This document shows, one piece after another, positions 1 to 7,638 of a stretch of 8,288 nucleotides of DNA. The number at the start of each line of letters is the position of its first letter. Positions within the stretch are counted from its first letter, which is position 1. This DNA comes from Methylobacteriaceae bacterium. Lineage in GTDB: Bacteria; Pseudomonadota; Alphaproteobacteria; Rhizobiales; Beijerinckiaceae. The translations under genes were made by a program, and so were the position numbers. The notes under the pieces are model-generated. The model made no database searches. It was not told the origin of the DNA and saw nothing but the letters and a program-made list of their open reading frames with translations. Location of the stretch: the NCBI GenBank assembly GCA_019247255.1, contig JAFAPJ010000489.1, positions 1 through 8,288 of the forward strand, in the 5' to 3' direction.

Positions 1-120
1 GAAGGCGGCGTCTACGCGGCGATGTGGGATCGCCAGCGCCGCGCCGCCGAGGCGCAGGAAACGCTCGAGCAGGCGGCCGCCGCCGAGCGCCCCTCGCTGC
101 GGCTCAGCATGGCCGGTTGA
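1..120 (+). CDS. ABC transporter ATP-binding/permease protein, C-terminal end (partial)
   Basis: Only the last 39 codons and the TGA stop (118-120) are in the window; the gene starts upstream. The peptide opens with [19 protein letters not shown]. This resembles the helical tail after the H-loop in fused permease-ATPase exporters, where the pattern 'L-x-x-GG-x-Y-A-x-(L/M)-W-x-x-Q' is common, above all in the ATM1/HMT type. The remainder is an Ala/Glu-rich helix ending in SLRLSMAG. No Walker motif is visible in this fragment, so the family rests on the tail motif and on my recollection that such a gene often lies just before psd in Methylobacterium-like genomes. The gap to psd is 61 bp. Confidence 0.6.
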   Translation, partial: EGGVYAAMWDRQRRAAEAQETLEQAAAAERPSLRLSMAG

Positions 121-181
121 CGCCGGCCGCCGCCCCTGTATCCCGCCGCCGCCGCGCGGCCTCGCGAGACCACCCGGAACG

Positions 182-883
182 ATGACCGATATCTACGAGT
201 CGATCAGGCGGCTGTTCGTGCCGATCCGCCGGGAAGGCTTTCCCTTCATCGCCATCGCGGTCGCGGCTGCGGTCGCGCTCGGCTTCCTGTGGGCGCCGCT
301 CTTCTGGGTGTGCCTCGTTCTGGCGCTCTGGGTCTGCTATTTCTTTCGCGACCCGCCCCGCGTGACGCCCGTCCGGGACGGGCTCGTGATCTCGCCGGCG
401 GACGGGCGGGTCAGCCTCATCAGCCACGTGCCGCCGCCGCCCGAGATGAACCTGCCGGCCGTCCCGATGCTGCGCATCTCGGTCTTCATGAACGTGTTCG
501 ATTGCCACGTGAACCGTAGTCCCGTCGCAGGCCGGATCGCGCGGATCGCCTACACGCCCGGGCTGTTCCTGAACGCGGACCTCGACAAGGCGAGCGAGCA
601 CAACGAGCGCAACGCGCTCGTCATCGAGAGCGGGGGCCGGCTCATCGGCGTCGTCCAGATCGCCGGCCTCGTGGCGCGGCGGATCGTCGGCTGGGTTCGG
701 GACGGCGATCCCGTCGTCGCGGGCGAGCGTTTCGGCCTCATCCGGTTCGGCTCGCGGGTCGACGTCTACCTGCCCGAAGGTACGCAGGTCCTGGTCGGGG
801 TGGGCCAGAAGGCGATCGCGGGCGAGACGGTGCTGGCCGATCTCGCCGGAGCGGAGCCGGTGCGCTTGTACCGTACGGCCTGA
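182..883 (+). CDS. psd: Phosphatidylserine decarboxylase proenzyme
   Basis: The 233-residue product converts phosphatidylserine to phosphatidylethanolamine at the inner membrane. Its length fits the short alphaproteobacterial form (about 230 residues) rather than the roughly 320-residue E. coli form. Residues about 20-55 are strongly hydrophobic and probably form the membrane anchor. The motif [14 protein letters not shown] holds the self-cleavage site: Gly190-Ser191 would be cut, leaving a beta chain (1-190) and an alpha chain whose N-terminus becomes the pyruvoyl group from Ser191. Other family marks are SPADGRV near residue 75 and the segment [14 protein letters not shown], with its conserved His. 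ATG 182 is the natural start, although the GGAA at 176-179 lies too close to be a good ribosome site. The next gene, pssA, makes the substrate and starts 14 bp after the stop. Confidence 0.96.
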   Translation: MTDIYESIRRLFVPIRREGFPFIAIAVAAAVALGFLWAPLFWVCLVLALWVCYFFRDPPRVTPVRDGLVISPADGRVSLISHVPPPPEMNLPAVPMLRISVFMNVFDCHVNRSPVAGRIARIAYTPGLFLNADLDKASEHNERNALVIESGGRLIGVVQIAGLVARRIVGWVRDGDPVVAGERFGLIRFGSRVDVYLPEGTQVLVGVGQKAIAGETVLADLAGAEPVRLYRTA

Positions 884-897
884 GCCCGCCCGCCGCG

Positions 898-1749
898 ATG
901 TCCGAGATCTTCCAGCCCTTCGCGCCTGATCCGACGGAGCCGCGGCCGCGGCGATTCCGTCCCGTCCCGTTCCGGGTGATCGCCCCGAACCTCATCACGG
1001 TGCTCGGGATCTGCCTCGGCCTGACGGCGATCCGCCTCGGCTTCGAAGGGCGGCTTCAGCCGGCCGTCGTCGCGATCGTGGCGGCTGCGATCCTCGACGG
1101 GATCGACGGGCGAGTCGCCCGGCTCCTGAAGGGCACCTCGCGCTTCGGCGCGGAGCTCGATTCGCTCGCGGACTTCTTAAATTTCGGGGCGGCGCCGGCG
1201 CTCATCCTGCACAGCTTCGTGCTGCACGAGGTCGGGGCCGTCGGCTGGGTCATCGCGATGATCTTCGCCATCGCGATGGCGCTGAGGCTCGCGCGCTTCA
1301 ACGCGGCGCTCGACACCCCGGACCGGCCGGATTGGTCCAGGGACTTCTTCACCGGCATCCCGGCGCCCGCCGGAGCCGGGACGTCGCTCCTGCCGGTCTA
1401 CCTGCACTTCCTCGGCGTACCGGTCGGCCCCTCGACGGCGCCGATCGTCGCCGCCTACGTGCTGGCGATCGCGCTCCTCTCGATCTCGACGGTCCCGACC
1501 TTCTCGGGCAAGACGATGGGCAAGCGCATCCCCCGCGACTGGGTCCTGCCGCTCTTCGTCGTCACGGTCGCGGTGTTCGGCCTCGCGGTGAGCTTCCCGT
1601 TCGAGGCCATGGCGTTCTGCGCCATCCTGTACCTCGCGACGATCCCGATCGGGATCCGCCAGTATCGCCGGCTGCGTCGGGCGTCACCCGCGAGCATGCC
1701 GGCGCGTCCGACCTCCCTCGAATCCGGGCCCGCTCCCGGAGCTCAGTAG
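898..1749 (+). CDS. pssA: CDP-diacylglycerol-serine O-phosphatidyltransferase (phosphatidylserine synthase)
   Basis: This 283-residue integral membrane enzyme joins CDP-diacylglycerol and L-serine to give phosphatidylserine and CMP, the step before Psd. The CDP-alcohol phosphatidyltransferase signature D-G-x2-A-R-x8-G-x3-D-x3-D is complete: Asp70, Gly71, Ala74, Arg75, Gly84, Asp88, Asp92. These residues bind the divalent metal and the CDP headgroup. Hydrophobic segments surround and follow the motif, as expected for the six-helix fold, and [10 protein letters not shown] lies between later helices. The last 25 or so residues are a Pro/Ala/Ser-rich tail. This is the type II (Bacillus/Sinorhizobium) enzyme, not the E. 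coli phospholipase D-like type. ATG 898 follows the psd stop by 14 bp with no clear Shine-Dalgarno sequence, so translation may be coupled to psd. The stop overlaps the minus-strand gene at 1743-2105. Confidence 0.96.
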   Translation: MSEIFQPFAPDPTEPRPRRFRPVPFRVIAPNLITVLGICLGLTAIRLGFEGRLQPAVVAIVAAAILDGIDGRVARLLKGTSRFGAELDSLADFLNFGAAPALILHSFVLHEVGAVGWVIAMIFAIAMALRLARFNAALDTPDRPDWSRDFFTGIPAPAGAGTSLLPVYLHFLGVPVGPSTAPIVAAYVLAIALLSISTVPTFSGKTMGKRIPRDWVLPLFVVTVAVFGLAVSFPFEAMAFCAILYLATIPIGIRQYRRLRRASPASMPARPTSLESGPAPGAQ

Positions 1750-2105
1750 GAGCGGGGGAGGGTGAAGCGTTCGGCGTTGAGGCGCACGCGTCGTTGGGCC
1801 GGCCGGGCTCCGGCACGGGCCACGACCATCGCGTGCTCGGCGAGGCCGAGCGGGGTCGCGGGCGCGAGGAGCGAGGCGAAGACGATCGACTGCCAGGCGG
1901 CGAGCGCCGCGAGGCCGCCCTCGACCGCGGCCGAGACCTTTTCCGTATACGCGTGGTGCCATTCGGCGAGCCCGGCCCCGGTCGGCGTGACGAGGCAGGC
2001 CGCCAGGATGGGCCAGCGGCCCGCGACCGTCACCGCGCTGTTGACGGCGGCCTCCGTCGCGTCGGCCGCGCTGTCGAGCATGGCGGAATGCAGGCGTCGC
2101 GACAT
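1743..2105 (-). CDS. Small phasin-like protein, function unproven
   Basis: The 120-residue product starts [20 protein letters not shown] and is Ala-rich and helical, with no transmembrane segment I can place firmly. It runs through [20 protein letters not shown], a segment with a repeated AxxG/Axx pattern, and ends in a basic stretch ([19 protein letters not shown]). This layout resembles the short phasins of Methylobacteriaceae that coat polyhydroxybutyrate granules, and the 'RRVR-x-NA-x-R' ending is typical of them; this is resemblance only. The frame extends upstream to 2213, but ATG 2103-2105 is chosen because GAGGA (2113-2117 on the complement) lies 7 bases before it. It is convergent with pssA and the two coding regions overlap by 7 bp. 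It diverges from maf across a 159-bp gap. Confidence 0.7.
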   Translation of the reverse strand: MSRRLHSAMLDSAADATEAAVNSAVTVAGRWPILAACLVTPTGAGLAEWHHAYTEKVSAAVEGGLAALAAWQSIVFASLLAPATPLGLAEHAMVVARAGARPAQRRVRLNAERFTLPRSY

Positions 2106-2264
2106 GGGTGCGTCCTCGAGATCCGATCGGCGCCGGCCCTGCCGAAAGGCGGCCGGCTTCCAAGCGACAAGCTTCGGTCGGGCAGGGTGGTTCCAGGTCG
2201 GGTCAGACCGCAAGGGCGCCGACGATCAAGTCCCGGCGATTTCGCTCGGGCGCGAGGGCCTGCG
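2106..2264. promoter_or_regulatory. Divergent intergenic region between the phasin-like gene and maf
   Basis: This 159-bp gap must carry the start signals for two divergent genes. A GAGGA ribosome site for the minus-strand gene is clear at 2113-2117. On the minus strand, GGAAC (complement of 2190-2194) is followed 17 bases later by GCTT (complement of 2169-2172). That is a partial match to the GGAAC-N16/17-CGTT pattern of the alphaproteobacterial EcfG general stress sigma factor, but the -10 half is imperfect. I see no convincing sigma70 hexamers for maf. Confidence 0.35.
2254..2258 (+). promoter_or_regulatory. Ribosome binding site that sets the maf GTG start
   Basis: GAGGG lies 6 bases before GTG 2265. 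The maf frame is open far upstream (to 1332), so this site and the start of homology at [14 protein letters not shown] are what fix the gene start. Confidence 0.65.
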
Positions 2265-2882
2265 GTGAGCGGGCGGCCGCTCGTCCTCGCCTCGGCCTCG
2301 CCGCGTCGGCTGGCGCTGCTCGCGCAGATCGGAATCGTCCCTGACCGCGTGCTCGCGACCGAGATCGACGAGGCGCCGGGGACGGGCGAGCTGCCTCGCG
2401 AGATCTCGCGACGGCTCGCGCGCGCGAAGGCGGAGGCCGCCGCCGCTCGGTCCGACCTCCCCCCCGAGACGCTCGTGCTCGCGGCCGACACGGTGGTGGC
2501 GGTCGGGCGGCGCAGCCTTCCGAAGGCCGAGGACGAGGCGGACGCTCGTGGCTGCTTGGCGCTGATGTCGGGACGCTCGCACCGCGTCTACACGGCGATT
2601 TGCCTGCGCCCGATTGACGGTCGGCCGCGGGAGCGGGTCGTCGAGACCCGGGTCAAGTTCAAGCGCCTGTCGCCGGCCGAGATCGATGCCTATCTCCTCT
2701 CGGGCGAGTGGGCCGGAAAAGCCGGCGGCTACGCCGTCCAGGGGCTCGCGGCTGCCTTCGTGCTGGGAATGATCGGTTCTTACTCCAACGTCGTCGGCCT
2801 GCCGCTCTACGAGACGGCGATGCTCCTCGACGGCGCGGGCTACCCGGTCCGGGCCCGCTGGGCCGCGGAGGGCGGACGATGA
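2265..2882 (+). CDS. maf: Maf family nucleoside triphosphate pyrophosphatase
   Basis: The 205-residue product belongs to the Maf/HAM1 (ITPase-like) fold, which hydrolyses nucleoside triphosphates to monophosphate plus pyrophosphate and is proposed to clear non-canonical nucleotides. Visible motifs are LASASPRR (residues 8-15) in the nucleotide-binding loop, [10 protein letters not shown] with the catalytic Asp75, Lys87 in LPKAEDEAD, and [13 protein letters not shown] (148-160). The 'SxSPRR' form plus [12 protein letters not shown] near the C-terminus points to the YhdE-type dTTP/UTP pyrophosphatase rather than the YceF type, which acts on 7-methyl-GTP. The start is GTG 2265, backed by GAGGG at 2254-2258. 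The stop overlaps the yacG start as ATGA (2879-2882), so the two are translationally coupled. In related genomes maf often follows infA; here a phasin-like gene on the other strand takes that place. Confidence 0.94.
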   Translation: MSGRPLVLASASPRRLALLAQIGIVPDRVLATEIDEAPGTGELPREISRRLARAKAEAAAARSDLPPETLVLAADTVVAVGRRSLPKAEDEADARGCLALMSGRSHRVYTAICLRPIDGRPRERVVETRVKFKRLSPAEIDAYLLSGEWAGKAGGYAVQGLAAAFVLGMIGSYSNVVGLPLYETAMLLDGAGYPVRARWAAEGGR

Positions 2883-3085
2883 CAGGCGCCGAGGGCCGCT
2901 GCCCGATCTGCGGGCGACCGAGCGAACCGAAGGCCAGGCCTTTCTGCTCGGCGCGCTGCGCGGATGTCGATCTCGGCCGCTGGTTGACCGGCGCCTATGC
3001 CCTTCCCGTCGAGGCGGAGGAGGACGAGGATGGCCAGGCGCCGCCGCGCGATGATCCTGGACAGGCGCGGGATCCGTCCCTATAA
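2879..3085 (+). CDS. yacG: DNA gyrase inhibitor YacG, zinc-binding
   Basis: This 68-residue protein carries a four-cysteine zinc knuckle: Cys8 and Cys11 (CPICG), then Cys23 and Cys27 (PFCSARC). The family mark [13 protein letters not shown] follows, and then an acidic disordered tail (EAEEDEDG onward). In E. coli, YacG binds the GyrB C-terminal region and blocks DNA binding by gyrase. The start overlaps the maf stop by 4 bases, and GGAGGG near 2867-2872 inside maf serves as ribosome site. The maf-yacG pair followed by tRNA-Phe is a familiar alphaproteobacterial order. Confidence 0.93.
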   Translation: MTGAEGRCPICGRPSEPKARPFCSARCADVDLGRWLTGAYALPVEAEEDEDGQAPPRDDPGQARDPSL

Positions 3086-3120
3086 GCGCGCGCTCCCAAG
3101 GGCGCTGCCCTGCGGGACCT

Positions 3121-3196
3121 GCCCAGGTAGCTCAGTTGGTAGAGCATGCGACTGAAAATCGCAGTGTCGGTGGTTCGATTCCGCCCCTGGGCACCA
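3121..3196 (+). tRNA. tRNA-Phe (GAA)
   Basis: This is a full 76-base cloverleaf. The 7-bp acceptor stem pairs GCCCAGG (3121-3127) with CCTGGGC (3186-3192), with discriminator A3193 and encoded CCA at 3194-3196. The anticodon arm is TGCGA / CTGAAAA / TCGCA, with anticodon GAA at 3154-3156. The T arm carries GGTTCGATTCC. It starts 35 bases after the yacG stop and could share its transcript. Confidence 0.97.
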
Positions 3197-3363
3197 TTTC
3201 CCTGAGCGCAGTCCGGCAAGTTGAAGCAGGCCGCGCCCCGCGCGGCTTCCGAGCATAACCGGGTTCATCGTGGGCGCCGCTCGCACTTTGTTGACCATCG
3301 CGCCCTAGACTCGGCCGCACCCGTCCTCCCGGCGCGCCCTGCCGCGTCGCTCCGGTGCGAGCC
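3197..3363. other. Intergenic region after tRNA-Phe, with a weak hairpin
   Basis: A GC hairpin (GCCGCG 3230-3235, loop of 5, CGCGGC 3241-3246) could end the tRNA-Phe transcript, but it has no T tract. TTGACC (3291-3296) and CTAGAC (3305-3310) resemble promoter hexamers but are only 8 bases apart, so they cannot form one promoter. I see no gene here. Confidence 0.3.
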
Positions 3364-4413
<1,050 letters not shown>

Positions 4414-4418
4414 GCGAA

Positions 4419-4432
4419 GCGGGCCAGCCCGC
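4419..4432. terminator. Possible hairpin after the UDP-glucuronate decarboxylase gene
   Basis: GCGGGC (4419-4424) and GCCCGC (4427-4432) are perfect inverted arms 5 bases after the stop codon. There is only a 2-base centre and no T run, so intrinsic termination is doubtful. Confidence 0.25.
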
Positions 4433-4450
4433 GGCCGCGCGCCGCCGCGC

Positions 4451-4479
4451 TTGAAATCGCGCCTTCACCTGCTCTAGAC
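4451..4479 (+). promoter_or_regulatory. Candidate sigma70-type promoter for the pcaHG unit
   Basis: TTGAAA (4451-4456) and CTAGAC (4474-4479) are separated by exactly 17 bases and lie in the 178-bp gap before pcaH. The -35 is close to TTGACA; the -10 is a weak match, as is common in high-GC alphaproteobacteria. Transcription from here would give a 5' leader of about 105 bases. Confidence 0.5.
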
Positions 4480-4554
4480 CGCCGGGCGAACCGGAGCTCG
4501 CGCATCGCGTCGGCCCGGCGTCGCGTACGAGCAGGCGAGGGGCGCCCGCCTCTC

Positions 4555-4570
4555 GTCCCGAGGTCGGGAC
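4555..4570. promoter_or_regulatory. Perfect 16-bp inverted repeat in the pcaH leader, possible operator
   Basis: GTCCCGA (4555-4561), GG, TCGGGAC (4564-4570) is a perfect 7-2-7 palindrome. It lies between the candidate promoter and the pcaH ribosome site GGAGGA (4577-4582). It could bind a dimeric regulator, or fold in RNA as a 6-bp stem with an AGGT loop just before the ribosome site. No regulator gene is adjacent to suggest which. Confidence 0.4.
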
Positions 4571-4591
4571 CGCGGCGGAGGACTGGCCAGC

Positions 4592-5296
4592 ATGACGATC
4601 GCGCCCGCGAGCCTCGCGGCCCATCCGCCTCACCTGTTTCCCGATTACGCCTCGACGCGCAAGCGCGCCCCCGCGAAGCCGCTCGTGCTGATCCCCGCAA
4701 CCCTGACCGAGCTGTCGGGGCCGGTCTACGGCCACGAGACGGTCTCGGGGGACGAGGGCGACCTCACGCGCCAGCACGCGGGCGAGCCGCTCGGCGAGCG
4801 CATCATCGTCACGGGCCGGGTTCTCGACGAGGAAGGGCGGCCGGTGCCGAACACGCTCCTCGAGATCTGGCAGGCGAACGCGGCCGGCCGCTACGTGCAC
4901 CTGCGCGACCAGCATCCGGCGCCGCTCGACCCGAACTTCACGGGCGCGGGGCGGGCCGTGACGGACCAAGACGGCCGCTACCGGTTCACGACCGTGAAGC
5001 CCGGCGCCTATCCGTGGCGCAACCACCCGAACGCCTGGCGGCCGGCCCACATCCATTTCTCGCTCTTCGGGCCGAGCTTCCTGTCGCGGCTCGTCACCCA
5101 GATGTACTTCCCGGGCGATCCGCTCTTCGCTTTCGACCCGATCTTCAACGCGATCCCGGACGCACGGGCGCGCGAGCGGCTCGTCGCACGGTTCGACCTC
5201 GCGACGACCGAGCCCGAATGGGCGCTCGGCTACCAGTTCGACATCGTGCTGCGCGGACGCGACGCGACGCCGATCGAAGAGCCGCACGATGACTGA
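4592..5296 (+). CDS. pcaH: Protocatechuate 3,4-dioxygenase, beta subunit
   Basis: The 234-residue product is the iron-binding subunit of the intradiol dioxygenase that opens protocatechuate with O2 to give 3-carboxy-cis,cis-muconate. The four iron(III) ligands can be placed at Tyr101 (AGRYVH), Tyr140 (GAYPWRNH), His153 and His155 (RPAHIHFSLFG). Their spacing (39, 13, 2) equals that of the Pseudomonas putida enzyme (108, 147, 160, 162). The N-terminal stretch with YASTRKRAPAKPLV and LTELSGPVYG is the usual beta-subunit lead-in. A strong ribosome site GGAGGA (4577-4582) lies 9 bases before ATG 4592. The gene overlaps pcaG by 8 bp. It is probably first in an operon with the promoter candidate at 4451-4479. 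Confidence 0.97.
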   Translation: MTIAPASLAAHPPHLFPDYASTRKRAPAKPLVLIPATLTELSGPVYGHETVSGDEGDLTRQHAGEPLGERIIVTGRVLDEEGRPVPNTLLEIWQANAAGRYVHLRDQHPAPLDPNFTGAGRAVTDQDGRYRFTTVKPGAYPWRNHPNAWRPAHIHFSLFGPSFLSRLVTQMYFPGDPLFAFDPIFNAIPDARARERLVARFDLATTEPEWALGYQFDIVLRGRDATPIEEPHDD

Positions 5297-5879
5297 GCGC
5301 CCGGACGGGATCACGCCCTCGCAGACGGTCGGGCCGTTCTTCGCCTATGCGCTGACGCCCGAGGGCTATGCCACCCCCGCTATCTTCTCCAACGACCTCG
5401 CGACGGAGGACAGCGTCGGCGAGCGCATCCGGATCGAAGGCTACGTCATCGACGGCGACGGCGAGCCGATCGTGGACGCGATGGTGGAGCTCTGGCAGCC
5501 GGACGGGCGCGGCCGCTTCGCGACGGCGTCCGAGCGGGCGAACGGCGCTTTCTCGGGCTTCGGCCGGACGCAGGTCGATTCGAACGGCTTCTTCGCCTTC
5601 GCGACGGTGAAGCCCGGCGCCGTCGCCGGGCCGGACGGCGCGCGTCAGGCGCCCCATATCGCGGTCACGATCTTCGCCCGCGGGCTCCTGCGGCAGCTCG
5701 TGACCCGGATCTACTTCGCGGACGAGGCCGCGAACGCCGTCGACCCCATTCTCTCGCTCGTGCCGGCCGAGCGCCGGGCGACCCTGATCGCGGAGCGACG
5801 GGAGCGCGGCGCGGCGCCGGTCTACACCTTCAACATCCGCCTGCAAGGCGAGGGCGAGACGGTCTTCTTCGAAGCCTGA
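5289..5879 (+). CDS. pcaG: Protocatechuate 3,4-dioxygenase, alpha subunit
   Basis: The 196-residue product pairs with PcaH in the dioxygenase and helps shape the substrate pocket. It opens with the family mark TPSQTVGPFFAYAL (residues 10-23). It has the same beta-sandwich core as PcaH but lacks the metal site: GRF stands where PcaH has the ligand Tyr101, GAVAGPDG replaces the segment with Tyr140, and only one His remains in APHIAVTIF. ARGLLRQLVTRIYF (about 130-143) holds the arginines expected near the substrate carboxylate. ATG 5289 lies inside the end of pcaH, an 8-bp overlap that suggests coupled translation and balanced subunit output. The BKACE gene starts 22 bp downstream. Confidence 0.96.
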   Translation: MTERPDGITPSQTVGPFFAYALTPEGYATPAIFSNDLATEDSVGERIRIEGYVIDGDGEPIVDAMVELWQPDGRGRFATASERANGAFSGFGRTQVDSNGFFAFATVKPGAVAGPDGARQAPHIAVTIFARGLLRQLVTRIYFADEAANAVDPILSLVPAERRATLIAERRERGAAPVYTFNIRLQGEGETVFFEA

Positions 5880-5901
5880 CGCCCGGTCGAGTGCTGCCTT
5901 C

Positions 5902-6744
5902 ATGAACGCCACCCAGACCCCCGTCGTCGTCGCCGTCGCCATCACGGGCTCCGTCCCGCGCAAGTCCGACAATCCGGCCGTCCCGGTGACGCCGGACGAG
6001 CAGATCGAATCGACTCACGCGGCTTTCGAGAAGGGCGCGAGCCTCGTCCACATTCACGTGCGCAACGACGACGAGAGCCCGTCCTCCGATCCCGAGCGCT
6101 TCGCGCGCGTGCAGGAGGGCGTCCGCCGGCATTGCCCCGGCATGATCGTCCAGTTCTCGACGGGCGGCCGGGGGCGCGATCCGAGCCAGCGCGGGTCCTC
6201 GCTCTACCTGAAGCCCGACATGGCCTCGCTCTCGACCGGCTCGGTGAACTTCCCGACGATCGTCTACGAGAACTCGGCCGCCTTCGTGTCCGAGCTCGCG
6301 ACCGCGATGCGCACGCACGGGGTCAAGCCCGAGATCGAGATCTTCGACCTCTCTCACCTCCACGGCGCGCGCCGGCTCGTCGATGCGGGCCTGATGGACG
6401 AGGCCCCGCACGTTCAGTTCGTCATGGGCGTGAAGAACGCGCTTCCGGCCGAGGAGCACCTTCTCGACGTTCTGCTGGCGGAGCTCCGCCGCGTGCTTCC
6501 CAAGGCGAGCTGGACCGCGGCCGGCATCGGCGTGAACCAGGCGCGGGTGATGGATTGGGCGCTGGCGCGCGGCGCGGACGCGGTGCGCACCGGGCTCGAG
6601 GACAACATCCGGGTCACGAAGGATCGCCTCGCCTCCGGCAACGACGAGCTCGTCGCTCTTGCGGCCGAGGCGATCGACCGGCACGGCCGTCGCGTCGCGA
6701 CCGCGGCGCAGGCGCGCGAGCTCCTCGGGCTCGCGCCCGGCTAA
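5902..6744 (+). CDS. BKACE family beta-keto acid cleavage enzyme (DUF849)
   Basis: The 280-residue TIM-barrel protein belongs to the family of 3-keto-5-aminohexanoate cleavage enzyme (Kce). These zinc enzymes condense a beta-keto acid with acetyl-CoA and release acetoacetate plus a new acyl-CoA. Predicted zinc ligands are His50 and His52 (LVHIHVRNDD) and Glu233 (RTGLEDN), with Arg229 and Asp234 in the same motif matching catalytic residues of the family. QFSTGGRGRDP, PDMASLSTGSVNFP, VQFVMGVKNA and TAAGIGVNQ are further family marks. The substrate cannot be read directly. Its place 22 bp after pcaG makes beta-ketoadipate a strong candidate, giving succinyl-CoA and acetoacetate. ATG 5902 has no strong ribosome site, so it may depend on readthrough from pcaG. 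The next gene begins 5 bp after its stop. Confidence 0.9.
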   Translation: MNATQTPVVVAVAITGSVPRKSDNPAVPVTPDEQIESTHAAFEKGASLVHIHVRNDDESPSSDPERFARVQEGVRRHCPGMIVQFSTGGRGRDPSQRGSSLYLKPDMASLSTGSVNFPTIVYENSAAFVSELATAMRTHGVKPEIEIFDLSHLHGARRLVDAGLMDEAPHVQFVMGVKNALPAEEHLLDVLLAELRRVLPKASWTAAGIGVNQARVMDWALARGADAVRTGLEDNIRVTKDRLASGNDELVALAAEAIDRHGRRVATAAQARELLGLAPG

Positions 6745-6749
6745 ACGCG

Positions 6750-7625
6750 GTGGCCGGGCTCGCAGCCAGGGCGCACGCCGCCGACGCGGTGCCGGCGCCG
6801 CTGTCGATCTTCATCGTCGCCCGGGACGAGGCGGACCGGATCGACGCGACCATCCGGGCCGTGCGCGATCTGACGGACGACCTCGTCGTGGTCGATTCGG
6901 GCTCGCAGGACCGGACCGTGGAGGTCGCGCGTGGCCTCGGGGCGCGCGTCCTCCACAACGATTGGGCCGGCTATGGGCCGCAGAAGCGCTTCGCCGAGGA
7001 GCAATGCCGGCACGATTGGGTGCTGAACCTCGACGCGGACGAGGTCGTGCCGCCGGGGCTCGCGGCCGAGATCCGCTCGCTCTTCGCCCGCCCGGACGGG
7101 CCGCCGCGCGACGCTTACCGCGTCGGGATCGCGGAGATCTTTCCGGGCGAGGGCGCGCCACACCCCTGGGCGTATACGCTGAAGCCCGTGCGGCTTTATC
7201 GGCTCAGCCGTGGACGCTATTCGGCCTCGCCGGTTCACGACCGCGTCGCGGTGGACCCGGGCGCGCGCGTCGGTCGGCTCGAGGGCACGATCCACCATTT
7301 CTCCGTCCGGTCGCTCGGCGACCAGATCGACAAGCTCAACCGCTATTCCGATCAGCAAGCCGACGACCTGCGGGCGCGCGACGTCCGCATCCCGACCTGG
7401 CGGGTCTTCGTCGAATTTCCCGCGGCCTTCCTCAAGGCCTATCTCGGGCGGCGACATTTCGTGCGCGGGACCTACGGGTTCCTGACCGCCATGAACTACG
7501 CGATCTCCCGCCACCTGCGGCTCGCCAAGCATGTCGAGAGCCGCCGGCTCGACGACGCCCGCGCGGCCGCCGCGCGGTCCCCGGCAGGCGGCGCGCCGGT
7601 TGACCCTTCGACCCTCAATCCCTAG
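6750..7625 (+). CDS. Family 2 glycosyltransferase, WaaE/KdtX-like (LPS core type)
   Basis: The roughly 291-residue product has a GT-A fold nucleotide-sugar transferase domain. It begins near PLSIFIVARDEADRI, continues with LVVVDSGSQDRTVEVARGLGA and WAGYGPQKRFA, and has the metal-binding DAD motif at Asp95-Asp97 (LNLDADEVV). This series is typical of lipopolysaccharide core beta-glucosyltransferases such as WaaE/KdtX, which act at the cytoplasmic face of the inner membrane. The conserved later part includes HDRV, IHHFSVRS and RRHFVRGTYGFLTAMNYA. No transmembrane helix is obvious. The sugar donor is unknown. The start is uncertain: GTG 6750, 5 bp after the BKACE stop, is chosen for tight operon spacing, but GTG 6789 would remove 13 weakly conserved residues, and neither has a good ribosome site. 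An envelope gene behind catabolic genes is odd. tRNA-Ser begins 13 bases after the stop. Confidence 0.85.
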   Translation: MAGLAARAHAADAVPAPLSIFIVARDEADRIDATIRAVRDLTDDLVVVDSGSQDRTVEVARGLGARVLHNDWAGYGPQKRFAEEQCRHDWVLNLDADEVVPPGLAAEIRSLFARPDGPPRDAYRVGIAEIFPGEGAPHPWAYTLKPVRLYRLSRGRYSASPVHDRVAVDPGARVGRLEGTIHHFSVRSLGDQIDKLNRYSDQQADDLRARDVRIPTWRVFVEFPAAFLKAYLGRRHFVRGTYGFLTAMNYAISRHLRLAKHVESRRLDDARAAAARSPAGGAPVDPSTLNP

Positions 7626-7638
7626 AGCGAGCGCTTCC

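Noticed and set aside
1332..2264. Upstream extension of the maf frame, giving a 516-codon product
   Set aside because: The first 311 codons overlap pssA out of frame and run antisense to the phasin-like gene. Homology begins exactly after GTG 2265, which has a ribosome site.
3291..3310. TTGACC and CTAGAC before the UDP-glucuronate decarboxylase gene as a promoter
   Set aside because: The spacing is 8 bases instead of about 17, so they cannot act together as -35 and -10.
6132..6749. Upstream extension of the glycosyltransferase frame into the BKACE gene (497 codons)
   Set aside because: This part is an out-of-frame reading of the BKACE gene with Arg/Gly-rich composition; real homology begins near PLSIFIVARDEA.
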